64,000 nt of DNA. Origin: Prorocentrum cordatum (lineage: Eukaryota > Sar > Dinophyceae > Prorocentrales > Prorocentraceae). This document shows, piece after piece, positions 29,030-38,640 of this stretch (the stretch's first letter is position 1; the number at the start of each line of letters is the position of its first letter). The notes under the pieces were generated by a model that saw only the letters and a list, made by a program, of their open reading frames with translations, did not search any database and was not told where the DNA came from. The stretch spans positions 25,352-89,351 of the forward strand of contig CAUYUJ010017894.1 in NCBI GenBank assembly GCA_963575745.1, read 5' to 3'. The position numbers and the translations under genes are program-made.

Positions 29030-29193
29030 GCTCAACGGGGGGGAACATCGACCTGGAAGCGGCGATGCATCGCCGATAGATCGGCGACAAGCCCCTGGCA
29101 GCGAATCCGCACCTGCCTGGACAGGGGATGGGCCGTCGCGCCCCTCCTGGCGACGCGTGGGCGAGGAGGGGTCGGTGCATCCCCCCTTGGGCC
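29030..29193. mobile_element. Foldback (MITE-like) element A
   Basis: The left end gctcaacgggggggaacatc is the near reverse complement of the right end (gatgcacc...ttgggc), with inner inverted copies of GATGCATCGCCGATAG/ATCGGCGA. Length is about 164 bp. It is homologous to element B at 55484-55619, sharing aacatcgacctggaa and atgcatcgccgatagatcgg. No target-site duplication was established. Confidence 0.6.
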
Positions 29194-29227
29194 CATCCCC
29201 TCCATCGCTGCCCCTGGTTAGACGAAA

Positions 29228-29392
29228 GACAAGCGCCACAAGCATAAACCTTTGGCGCCCCGCGCGGACTCGTCGGATCTGCGCTGGACCCCCCTCCCTG
29301 GCGCGCTCCGCGCGCCAGGGGCGGCGCCGGAGGCGAGCGCGGATCCAAGAAATCCGCGCGGAGCGCCGAAGGGCTATGTGTCTGGCGCTTTC
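29228..29392. repeat. 165-bp inverted repeat with perfect inner hairpin
   Basis: Outer arms (gacaagcgccacaagcataa and the reverse complement of gggctatgtgtctggcgctt) match over about 40 bases with a few differences. At the centre CCCTGGCGCGC-TCC-GCGCGCCAGGG is a perfect 11-bp stem. Could be a MITE-like element or a structured RNA gene; no evidence separates these. Confidence 0.6.
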
Positions 29393-29519
29393 CCTTCTTC
29401 GACTGATGTCGCCCCCTTTCCCCCGACCCGAGCGAGGGCCCGCGCTGTGACGGCCAGACCGATCCTGCCCTCCCAGACCCCCGACGTCGTGCTTTTTCAC
29501 AACGAGCGGCCCCAGCCCG

Positions 29520-29735
29520 CTTCCTCCTCCTCCTCTTCGGCAGTCGCTTCGTCGTCTCCTCCTCCTCCTCCTCCTCCTCCTCCTCCTCCTCCTCCTCCTC
29601 CTCCTCCTCCTCCTCCTCCTCCTCCTCCTCCTCCTCCTCCTCCTCCTCCTCCTCTCCTCCTCCTCCTCCTCCTCCGCCTCCTCTCCTCCTCCTCCTCCCC
29701 CTCCTCCTCCTCATCCTCCTCCTCCTCCTGCATGG
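29520..29735 (+). repeat. (CTC)n pyrimidine tract
   Basis: Over 200 bases of CTC with few interruptions. Confidence 0.95.
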
Positions 29736-30099
29736 TGGCATCCCCGTTCTGCTTCCTCGCCAGCGCAGTGACTCTGCCCAACCGCCGTCGCCCTGCATCG
29801 CTCTGCGACGGCCCCGGGGCCCGGCGAGAGCCCCCGGAGGCCGCAGGTATGGAGAAACCTCCCGCCGTGACTCTCTCCCAACGCGAGGAGGCCTGGGGCC
29901 CCTGCGCCGTCGCACGTGGTCCCCCCGTGGCCCCCTCGGCCTCGGGCGGCCTCTGGCGGGCGCCCGCGGTCCGCCGCGCCCTGTGCGGCCGGTCTTCGGC
30001 GGACCCTCCTCGGCGGCTTCTCCGGCGGCCTCCGGCGGCTTCCCGCGGCCTTCGCCGCGACGGCTGGAAGGCTGCGCTCTCAGACACCCTCGCGCTGCG

Positions 30100-30151
30100 A
30101 GAAAAAAAACAAAACAAAAAAAAAACAAAAAAAAAAAAAAAAAAAAAAAAA
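30100..30151 (+). repeat. A-rich tract
   Basis: About 50 bases, nearly all A with rare C. It immediately precedes a copy of a dispersed repeat (30152-30330), so it could be a retroposon tail or a simple A tract. Confidence 0.8.
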
Positions 30152-30330
30152 CGACGGAAGGTTGTTCCCCACTTTCGGCCCACATGGGGCCTTCCCCGGG
30201 CCTCGGGACCGTGGAAGAAAAAACGGCTCACGAGGAAGAGCCAGTCCCCGCCGCAAAGGGTCCGGACCTCTGGGGAACACGTCATGCAAAAATCACGACG
30301 CCTGGGGCCTGGGCTTCAAAACCGGTACAG
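30152..30330 (+). repeat. Dispersed repeat D, copy 1
   Basis: Shares order and sequence with 56595-56760: cgacggaagg, then gggaccgt..aaaaaacg.ctca.ga, then a block around ggtccggacctctgggg, and finally gtcatg.aaaaat. A shorter copy lies near 51975-52060. Confidence 0.55.
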
Positions 30331-31264
30331 CATCGAAGCCCTGACCCTTCTCCCTCGGGAGGGGCACACGGAGTACCACCCTGGCTCCTGTCGCTGAGGT
30401 TGTTTCGACTGGATTTACCGTCGCCCGACTCTCCCTCTCCTCTCCTCTCCTCCCCCAGGAAGGAGCGAAGGAGTCAGCGTGAAGAGAACAACGCTCAGGA
30501 TCTTCCGCTTGGCGCGTCGCGCCCGGCAGCACTCGATGTCCTGCAAGCAGACAGCGTGTCGCTCCACCCCGCGGGGCGGGAGGCTGACCAAAAACTCGCG
30601 ACGCGGACGCCCGGAAGCCAAGCCGTGGATCAGCGTGCCGCGCCCAGGCGCGGTGGGCCCGAGCCGGCGGCGCGACACGCTCCGCCAGAGTTCCTGCCCT
30701 CCTGCTCTTGCACCGCTCCCGACGGCGCCAAGCCTTGGACCAGGCCCGGTGCGCTGGCCGTCCCCGGCCTGGCCTGAGATGCCCGCGCGCCGACCCCACA
30801 GGCCCGTGCGCTCGGCCCGGCCAATGCCAGCGCAAGTGCGTGGTCGGCACCCTCCAGCCCCCTGTCCCGCGACAACGACGACCCCAGAGAGCCTCCCAGA
30901 CCATCCCAGGACCTCGCACAAGCTGCCGGAAGCCTGCCAGAGCGGTCGAACGACGACGAAGACCTGCGAAACTCGTCGACGACGACGTCGACGAGAAAGG
31001 GGTGGGGGGGGGGGCAGGGGACGGGCGGGATCAGAGGCGTGGTCGTAGCGAGGGCGTGGCGGCCTCCCGCATGGCGCTGCAGCCCTCCTGGGCAGCATAC
31101 CTCCATGCTGCTGGCGGCGCGGGTTTCAGCCAAAATGGCTGCAGGGCGGGGGCCGCGAAAGAGGAAGAAGGGGAAACGCAGTACCATCGTGAGGCCACGG
31201 GCCCGGCAGCATCGTCGGCAGGCCCTGCTGCCCAAAACACCGGCACCCACTATTTTTGTTGTTG
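30331..31264. other. GC-rich stretch without a recognised gene
   Basis: Long frames are open on both strands because of high GC. None shows a domain. A G-run at about 31003-31014 and a palindromic AGCCAAAATGGCT at about 31129 were noted. Confidence 0.35.
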
Positions 31265-31266
31265 CG

Positions 31267-31297
<31 letters not shown>

Positions 31298-31373
31298 GTT
31301 TTCTCTCTCTCCTTCTCTCCCTCTCTCCCTCGTTATCTTCCTCTCTCATTCTCTCTCTCTCTCTCTCTCTCTA

Positions 31374-31406
<33 letters not shown>

Positions 31407-31455
31407 TTCTTTCTCGCTCTCTCTCTCTCTCTTTCTCTATTTTCTCTCTCTCCAT
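31265..31455 (+). repeat. (CT)n microsatellite
   Basis: Imperfect CT/TTC repeats for about 190 bases. Confidence 0.95.
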
Positions 31456-31635
31456 ATATCGACATATACAAAGATATGTACATACATAGCTGCATACATG
31501 CATACATACACACACATGCATACACAAATACATAAGTGTGCATGATTATGTTTCTGAACATATAAGATTGTATTAACTTGTCCATGTAGAAATGCATGCA
31601 TCTATATTCATAAATATATACAAAAACATAGTGTA

Positions 31636-31669
<34 letters not shown>

Positions 31670-31700
31670 CACATACACATATACATATATATATATATGT
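31456..31700 (+). repeat. AT/CATA-rich microsatellite region
   Basis: ATACATACAT-like repeats, then a pure (AT)n at about 31637-31666 and a shorter one at 31687-31698. Confidence 0.85.
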
Positions 31701-31859
31701 GAGAAAGAGGGAGAACGCGTTTCACAGGCACTTGTCTTGAGAACATTCGGCGGCGCGTTTCGAACCAGGGGGTGGGCCCCCCCCAACACTCGGCACCGCC
31801 GATCCAAACCAGGGGGCTCCCCTCCCACCCAAGCCCCCCCCCTCCCGTACCCCTCCCCC

Positions 31860-32035
31860 CCCGCGCCGGCGCCAGCGCTGGCGGCCGCCAGCAGCGCCGA
31901 CGGCAGGGACGCAGCGACGATGACCAGAGGCAGCCAAAAGGGGAGAGGGGGGGCTCAATTCAAATCCCCCACCCGGCGCCGGCGCTGGCGGCGGCCAGCA
32001 GCGCCGGCGCTGGCGCTGGCGACGGCGGGGGCACA
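31860..32035 (+). repeat. GGCGCCGGCGCTGG-type GC-rich repeats
   Basis: Two blocks rich in GCGCCGGCGC and GCTGGCGGC variants separated by about 90 bases. Self-complementary. Confidence 0.6.
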
Positions 32036-32039
32036 GCGA

Positions 32040-32915
32040 CGATTACCACCACTACCACCACCGCCACCACTACCACCACCACCACCGCTTCAACCCACCA
32101 CCACCACCAACAACACACCACACAACCACCAAAACCACCAAAACCACCACCACCACAGCCGCCACCACCACCATCACAGCCACCACCACAACTCACCATC
32201 ACTACCACCACCACCACCACCACAAAAACCCACCACCACCACCACCACAATCTACCACACCACCACCACCACCGCCACAACCACCACCACTCCTAGCAGC
32301 ACAACCCACCGCCACCACCACAAACCACCACACCACCACTACCACCACCACCGCCACCACCACCACCACCGGCATCACCTCCACAAACCACCGCCACCAC
32401 CAAAACCCACCACCACCACCCACCACCACAAACCACCACCACACCACCACCACCACCACCACAAACCACCACACCTCACCGTCACCACCACCACCACCAC
32501 AAAAACCCACCACCACACCACCACCAAACCACCACAATCTAGCACACCACCACCAGCACCGCCACAACCACCACCACTACCAGCAGCACAACCCACCACC
32601 ACCACCACCACCACCACAAACCACCACACCACCACCACCACCAACTTTCCGCCACACACACCACCACCACCAGCACCACCTCCACAAACCACCACCACCA
32701 CAACCCACCCCACCACCACCACCACAAACCACCACCACCACACGACCACCAACCACCACCACCACCAAAACCACCACACCACAAACCACCACCACACCAC
32801 ACCACCACCACCACCACCCACCACCAAAAACCACCACCACCACCACCCACCACCACCACAACCACCACCACCGCCACCACCACCACAACCCACCACCACC
32901 ACCACCACCGTTGTC
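32040..32915 (+). repeat. (CCA/CAC)n array, about 0.9 kb
   Basis: Almost pure C and A with CCA phase and AAA/CAA interruptions, so one strand lacks G over most of the tract. Frames read Thr/His/Pro on the plus and Val/Trp/Gly on the minus strand. Confidence 0.95.
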
Positions 32916-33379
32916 CTCGTCGACGCTCCCCGCCGCCGCCGCCCGCCGCCGCAGGCGCCAGCGCCGTCCCAGAAAAAGAAATCGTCGTCCCCGCCGCCGC
33001 CGCCAGCCGCCGCCGACGCAAGCGCCGGCCCGAGGAGAGGGGAAGTAGGGGAGGAAAGCGGAGGGGGGGGGTCGAAACCGCCACCCCCCCCTCCGTCACG
33101 GGAAGGGGGGGTGAGGATGGGGGGGGAGTTCGAACCCTCCCCCCTCCATGCAGGGCGGGGAGACCAGTTTCACCCCCCCCATCCAAGCGACCACAGAACG
33201 CGCTTTCTTATTAATTCTATATACATATCTATATATATATATATATGTATACAAGTGGCACGTGTGTGCCCAGGCTCATACAACAAGCTGAAGGGGCGTT
33301 TGAAGCAGGAGTGGCATGCAACAGCGAAGTCGCACTCGAGCGCAAGTGGGGTTGCCACACCTTGCGATGTGTGTACCAG

Positions 33380-33745
33380 GGCCCCCCAGGAAGCCTCAGG
33401 AGGCCCGACTTGGATACCAGAAGAGGCTCCAGGAGGCCCCAGGATTGTGAGTGTTGTGTGTGTGATGTGTGCTTTGTGTGGTGCGTGCTTTTTGTGTGTT
33501 GTCGGTGTTGTGTGTGTGTGTATGTTATGTTTGTCTAGCGTGTGATGTGTTGGGCGTGTTTGTGTCTGTGTGTGCAGTAGTTCTGAAGCCCCAGGAGGCC
33601 CCAGGAGGCCCCAGGCGGCCTCAGCAGGCCCAGGAGAACTCCAGGAGGCTCCGAGGCGGGGTCTGGGGTACCAGAAGGTCCAGAAAGCCCCAGGAGGCCC
33701 CAGGAGGTTCCAGGAGGCCCCGAGGAAGCTCCGAGGAGGGGTCTG
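33380..33745 (-). repeat. GAGGCCCC short-repeat array (copy 2) with TG-rich insert
   Basis: GGAGGCCCCAGG units at about 33380-33446 and 33580-33745 flank a TGTGTGT-rich stretch (33447-33575). Confidence 0.8.
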
Positions 33746-34016
33746 GGGCTCGATTTTGGATTGATTTTTCATGCGAAACCGCCATTCTCTGAGAATCGGG
33801 GTCAAAATTATTGAAATTACCATGTGTTTTTGAAGGTTTTATGTTAACATGTTGAAATTCCCATGTGTTTTTGGACCCTGACGTCACGATCTGCGTGAGG
33901 GGTGCCACCGATTTTCAGAATTTCGAGGATGTCCCGAGCGAAACGGCCAGAAAAATCGCGGACGACGTGCGCATTAATCGCCTCTGAGCTCTACTCCCTC
34001 GGAGAGGTGCGTATGA

Positions 34017-34018
<2 letters not shown>
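33746..34018. other. Unassigned stretch with a dispersed motif
   Basis: Contains ttgaaatt..catgtgttttt twice (about 33809 and 33853). At about 33915-33945 it has the reverse complement of the GCTCGGGACATCCTCGAAAT motif found again near 54.6-54.8 and 63.9 kb. Confidence 0.4.

Positions 34019-34059
<41 letters not shown>
34019..34059 (+). repeat. (AT)20 microsatellite
   Basis: Uninterrupted AT. Confidence 0.95.
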
Positions 34060-34062
<3 letters not shown>

Positions 34063-34072
34063 GGGGGAAAGG

Positions 34073-34300
34073 GGCGGCCGCAATTGGGGCTGGCCGCTCT
34101 AGCCCAGGGAAGGTGGGTTGGGAGAACTTGGAGCAGAAGCCCACGCGCACCGAGGAATCGGTGCACCCAACGATGCCCCCTACTGATGGAAAAACATCCT
34201 CTACTCCACAAGGCCGCTGACTTTTTCCAGGCGCACCGCTGCCTATGCAAACTGTGATGTGGAGAATGGCCAGCCGCAGTTAGGGCTGGCCGCACCAGCC
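34073..34300 (+). repeat. Pair of about 30-bp direct repeats
   Basis: cggccgcaattggggctggc at 34073 and cagccgcagttagggctggc at 34271, 198 bp apart. Confidence 0.6.
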
Positions 34301-34924
34301 ACAACCGCCCAGGGTGGAAGAAAGGGAGGGGGCAGGACGAGCGAAGAGGGAACCGATGAGCACTGTTGGCACCAGCGGTGGACAACGAGCCGGGGGACCG
34401 GAGGAGCGGGGTCCGCCGGCGCTCGGCCTCGGCCAACGACTCGAAGACAGAAGCTGCAGGGTGGCCTCGTGGAGGAGGTCGCCAGCAGCCTCCGCAACGA
34501 ACCGGAGCTTACTACGTTGGGCCTCAGGGGGGTTGGCGCGAAACCTGCTGGCGCCGACCTCTTGGATAGATACTAAGTTACATTAAAATGTATAGTAGTG
34601 GTTTCGAATGAACTAATACGCCAAAATATGATATACTGTAATACTACAGTCGGACTCGATTGGACAGGACACGGGAGAGGACACAAGGCCCTTCCGATGA
34701 CCACATTGCACAGGAATGTAGAAAGCCCGGGTCGCGAGACACAGGACACAAGGGTACCCTTGATCTGGCAGGGTCGACCTACTAATTCGTGCCGCCTGTA
34801 TGAAATGTGATATAGCCAAATGCAATACAATGTAGTGAGAATGCATATATGCAAACTACAACATATGCCAAATGCAATACAACAGATGCCAAATGCAAGA
34901 CAATGGAATATAGCCTGCATGGAA
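34301..34924. other. Unassigned stretch
   Basis: Composition changes from GC-rich to AT-rich near 34570. ATGCCAAATGCAATACAA-like units recur at 34800-34890. No gene recognised. Confidence 0.35.
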
Positions 34925-35160
34925 TGATATTATGATATGTCATATGATATGATATGATATGATATGATATGATATGATATGATATGATATGATATGATAT
35001 GGTATGCTACGATACGATAATATACGATATGACATGATGTGGCATGATATGGCATAAGCTACATGATATTTTATATATGATATGTATGCTGTGTATGACA
35101 TCGTATGATGTGCTATGATATGATATGATATGAAATGAAATGATATGATATGATATACTC
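34925..35160 (+). repeat. (GATAT)n pentanucleotide satellite
   Basis: GATAT units are nearly perfect from about 34945 to 35000 and diverged on both sides. Scattered GATAT/ATGATA words continue to about 35520. Confidence 0.9.
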
Positions 35161-35560
35161 TAGAATACGATCAGATCGAAGAAATGACCGTCATGTATAC
35201 AATACATCTACAATCATGCGCAGCATTTCATAATATACAACAACATGTCATAACGCAATACGGTATGGAAACAGCATGGCTTAGAGTACCATACAACTGA
35301 GTTATCATAATGATACATCATGACATGACATATCGACCCACAACATAGTATACCTTAGTTCAACAGAATACACCAACATCACACACGTCATACCCTAATA
35401 TGATAGTGTAAGAGATAAGGCTGCATTAACTAATCGACTTTGCCATGAGGTAATATAATGTGACATCACATGAAATGATACGATAACACGCCATATAGTT
35501 TTATATGGTATGATATGGTCACTATGGTCATACATGGACGTTCTAGTTCACATGGACGAT

Positions 35561-35563
<3 letters not shown>
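35161..35563. other. AT-rich stretch, no gene seen
   Basis: Low-GC DNA with decayed GATAT-like words and no long frame. Confidence 0.4.

Positions 35564-35597
<34 letters not shown>
35564..35597 (+). repeat. (AT)n microsatellite
   Basis: About 16 AT/TA units. Confidence 0.95.
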
Positions 35598-35598
<1 letters not shown>

Positions 35599-35910
35599 GT
35601 ACACATGCATGTATAAGTACGAACATACATACAGAACTAGATACACACATACATACACACAAAAATGTTAGCGCTTCGCGCCAGGCACTTTTGTCCTTGA
35701 AGTTGGGTGCGCAGCGGAATTGCAAGAATGTCACGCCGACAGTTTAGCGATAACTCCGTGTTGCATTTGTCCGCCATCGCCGTTCTAACAATGTTATTCG
35801 TTATCAGTCATCCATGTTTCGTGTTCCTCATGTTCGCCATACCCTGAATGTTCCCCCATCCCTCTCATTTGTCTTTCGGGTGGCTCCTCCTTCGAGAGCC
35901 TTTGGGGGAC

Positions 35911-37737
35911 TCATATATGTTGTTCCCAACCCTCCTGTGTTGGGTTCTCGTTTTGAATAGAGCAGTGTGGTCGCCCCGTCCTTCCTCCTTCCTCCTCCCC
36001 TCTCCTCCTCTTCTCCTCTCCTGTTTCCTGTGTTCCCTTCTCCTCTTCTCTCGCGCCGTCTGCGATCTGCGCAGCAGATCGCAGACGGAGGTGGGCTCTC
36101 GTGCCGTCCCGGGCTCCTGGGAGGCCCAAGGGAGGTGGGTCCCACACGGACCACCTCGGTACCTCCCGCCCCGCTGGCACGAAGCGGAATCCATGCCCCA
36201 ACCAGGCATTGACCCTGTCCTCCCACTGGGTGCCCTGGTGGGCGTGATCGACATACAGACCCGCCGAAGTTAGCTGGAGCCAGAAGTCCCAGAGCTGCTC
36301 GTCGTCCTCCAGCTTCTTCGAAACGAACCTGAACTCCATGGCTGAATCAGGAGCTGGCTGCGTCCACTGCGGGTGGGACTGCTGAGCTAGAATCTCAGCT
36401 GGACTGGGAGGCGGGCGTGCAACGCGATGGGCATTCCATTTTGATACGGGTGCGGCACCTGCCGCTAGGAGCGGGGACGCCGATGGCAGGCCTAGTGGAG
36501 CGGGCAGGGGGCGCCGCGGCCTCGGGATAGCGCCGGAGGCAGGCTCCACTTCCACCTTGTGGAGCGCTTGCGGGGGCGGACACTGTGCACCAGTTTCCTG
36601 GGGCCCCGTGCTCCCGCGAGGCTGGTCCTGCGGCGGGGCGCGGCCACGGTCCTCTGCATCTGCCGCCGCCGCCGCCTCCTGGAACACGTTGTGTCTCCAC
36701 GTCGACGACCCACGCATCGTCTCCAGCCGCTGCTTGTAGTGGTCTGCTCCGGCCTGATCGCCGCACCTGACGAGCAATGCGACGAGGTCCTCCAGCTCCT
36801 TGATGCTGGGCGCGGCTGCGGCACTGCCAGCGGCTACCCCTGGCGGCGGATGGGGCCCCACCACCCCTGCGGCTGCATCCGCGGCGCTGCTGGCAGCTGT
36901 CTTCGCTGGGCCAGCTGCCTCCTCCTTATCCTTATCCTTATCCTTATCCTTATCCTTATCCTCCACCTCCTCCTTATCTCTCTGTCGGACTACAGCCTCC
37001 TCTGGGCGCTTCCCCGTCGGAGGGGGCGTGGCGGCAACCGTCGGTGGCGTCCTCGGAGACTGGCTGCCCGCCGGCGATGTGGGGCTGGCGACTGCCAGGG
37101 AAAGGCCGCGGCCGCGCAGATCGGGGACGACAGAGAGCGGGCTCGGGGGCCTACTGATCCCGGGGCCTCCACCGCCGACCCGCGGGGTGCCGGCTGCGGC
37201 AGCTCCAGGTCGCTGGGCTTCCTGGGGGGGCGGAGCTCTCGAGCGGCGATGCCGGCCGGGCCGCTGGGGGCGGCTCGCGGGGTCCACGGCTGGGCTTGCG
37301 TCTGCCGCGCGGCGGCGACGGCAGCTGCGGCTCTGGTCCTCCGGGCGCCGCGCGACTGGACCGCTGCGGCGCCGCTCACTGCGGCGGGGGCTGCCTCGCC
37401 TGCTGCGGCTGCGAGGCTCCGACTCATTGATGATGTCCCTGGCCCGCGCGACGGTGGTGCGGATGTCCACGCGCGGGAGGGTGACCGAGGGAAGCGTGCT
37501 GCCCAAGATGGCCTGCAACGCACTTTCAATGCGCCCTGGGTCATTGTATGTCATGGCCCCCGACCCCCATAACTTCGCAATCAAGTTGGCGACAACCCCT
37601 CTGTACGCCTCGCGCACGCCGGCGCGCCGCTCCAATGCCGCAAGCAGGCGGCGGGGAAGGTTGTCCAGTGCTGCCACTGTCTTACTGGGGCCCAGTCCGA
37701 GCCGGACGTAGAACTGCGGTTCTGCCGGAAGCGCCAT
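35911..37737 (-). CDS. Unidentified 608-residue protein, possible retroelement ORF1
   Basis: A long minus-strand frame starting MALPAEPQFYVRLGLGPSKT. The first 110 residues look like an ordered domain (ALERRAGVREAYRGVVANLI, TYNDPGRIESALQAILG). An Arg/Ser-rich basic segment (RSRSRRGSPRRSERRRSG) and a Pro-rich stretch follow, then a Lys-Asp repeat (KDKDKDKDKDKD) encoded by a TTATCC hexanucleotide array. A helical segment comes next (ELEDLVALLVRCGDQAGADH), and then a Trp-rich region (DEQLWDFWLQLTSAGLYVDH). The last 50 residues are low-complexity Glu/Arg. I do not recognise the family. A basic, Pro-rich protein of this size fits a LINE or other retroelement ORF1, but no reverse transcriptase follows it downstream. 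A host gene or a chance GC-rich frame are alternatives. Confidence 0.4.
   Translation of the reverse strand: MALPAEPQFYVRLGLGPSKTVAALDNLPRRLLAALERRAGVREAYRGVVANLIAKLWGSGAMTYNDPGRIESALQAILGSTLPSVTLPRVDIRTTVARARDIINESEPRSRSRRGSPRRSERRRSGPVARRPEDQSRSCRRRRAADASPAVDPASRPQRPGRHRRSRAPPPQEAQRPGAAAAGTPRVGGGGPGISRPPSPLSVVPDLRGRGLSLAVASPTSPAGSQSPRTPPTVAATPPPTGKRPEEAVVRQRDKEEVEDKDKDKDKDKDKEEAAGPAKTAASSAADAAAGVVGPHPPPGVAAGSAAAAPSIKELEDLVALLVRCGDQAGADHYKQRLETMRGSSTWRHNVFQEAAAAADAEDRGRAPPQDQPRGSTGPQETGAQCPPPQALHKVEVEPASGAIPRPRRPLPAPLGLPSASPLLAAGAAPVSKWNAHRVARPPPSPAEILAQQSHPQWTQPAPDSAMEFRFVSKKLEDDEQLWDFWLQLTSAGLYVDHAHQGTQWEDRVNAWLGHGFRFVPAGREVPRWSVWDPPPLGLPGARDGTRAHLRLRSAAQIADGAREEEKGTQETGEEKRRRGEEEGGRTGRPHCSIQNENPTQEGWEQHI
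36925..36962 (+). repeat. (TTATCC)n hexanucleotide repeat within a reading frame
   Basis: Six to seven copies encode the Lys-Asp repeat on the minus strand. It changes length in six-base steps, so the frame is kept. Confidence 0.9.
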
Positions 37738-38374
37738 CCCGGCGGCTCACAACAACCGCGCACCAGTCGGGCGCCGTGGCGGCCCGGAACTGCTCTGGCG
37801 CGCGAGTCAAACCCAAGTGGCCACAGGGGCAAGGGGAAAGAGAGCAGCCGCAGCGGCAGGGGGGGCGGGCAGGGAGGACGAGCAGGAGGGAGCGCGAGGA
37901 GGTGGGGTCAGACGCGGTGTCAGCAAGCCATCGCGAATCAGTATGCGAGGCGGCTGCATCGGGCCCGCCCATCTTCATCTTCCGGGGGAAAGGGGTGGGG
38001 TCGACGCGGGTCACAGCAGGCCCGAGAAGGCTGCGCGACCAGGGCCGCCCATCTTGGGGCAGGCAGCGGGACGGAAGCAAGATGCAAGGGCTGACCATTC
38101 TGCATCGCCCCTCGCAACTGCTCCACCCATACCTGAAGTTTTCCTCTGTTCTTTTCATTATGTCTTTTCCTTTTCCTGTGCCGGCTCGGGTTTGGCGTGT
38201 CCTGTGTTCTCCTTGGCGCATGTTTGGCGTGTGAGCTCTCCCGCGCTCTTGCACGCATTTGGCGTGTCTGCCCACGCGACAGACGGACACAAGGCTTAGT
38301 GTTGGGTGATGGTGCCCAGCCGGCCACACTGCACCCGAGGCCCGAGGCAGTCTGCGGGGGGGCGACCAGGATCT
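37738..38374. other. Unassigned stretch
   Basis: TTTGGCGTGT occurs three times between about 38190 and 38270. Two similar segments containing gcccatctt occur near 37967 and 38047. No gene recognised. Confidence 0.35.
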
Positions 38375-38573
38375 GTGACGCCCCCCTGCAGAAGCTCAGG
38401 GAGCTCAAGGAGTCACCCGACGCAATCGGCCGCTGTGACGCCCCCCTGCAGATGCAGATCGGATATTTTTCCCCACAGCGCGCCGCGGACAATGCGCATG
38501 CTGGCCATCGCCGCCCCCTCCCCCCCGCCCGCCAGCCGATTGCGTCGGGTGACCCCTCGAGCTCCTCGAGCTT
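38375..38573. repeat. Foldback sequence with 39-bp arms and a direct repeat
   Basis: agctcaaggagtcacccgac...aatcggc (38392-38430) is the near-perfect reverse complement of the segment 38535-38573 (gccgattgcgtcgggtgacc then ctcgagctcctcgagctt). In addition ctgtgacgcccccctgcag occurs twice, at about 38377 and 38432. The arms are about 105 bp apart. Confidence 0.7.
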
Positions 38574-38640
38574 GAGCCCCCCCTCCCTCCTCCCTCCTCC
38601 CTCCTCCCTCCTCCTCCTCCTCCTCCTCCTCCTCATCCTC
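38574..38640 (+). repeat. (TCC)n tract
   Basis: CCCTCCTCC variants then pure TCC. Confidence 0.85.

Noticed and set aside
28998-30185. 395-codon Arg/Glu-rich minus-strand frame
   Set aside because: Depends on the CTC array and high GC. It contains no domain and overlaps two foldback elements.
33120-33140. tRNA-like TTCGAACC word
   Set aside because: No acceptor, D or anticodon arm could be folded around it; likewise for other TTCGAA words in the window.
31635-33545. 636-codon Thr/His/Pro-rich plus-strand frame
   Set aside because: Most of it is the CCA array; the ends are AT and GC simple repeats.
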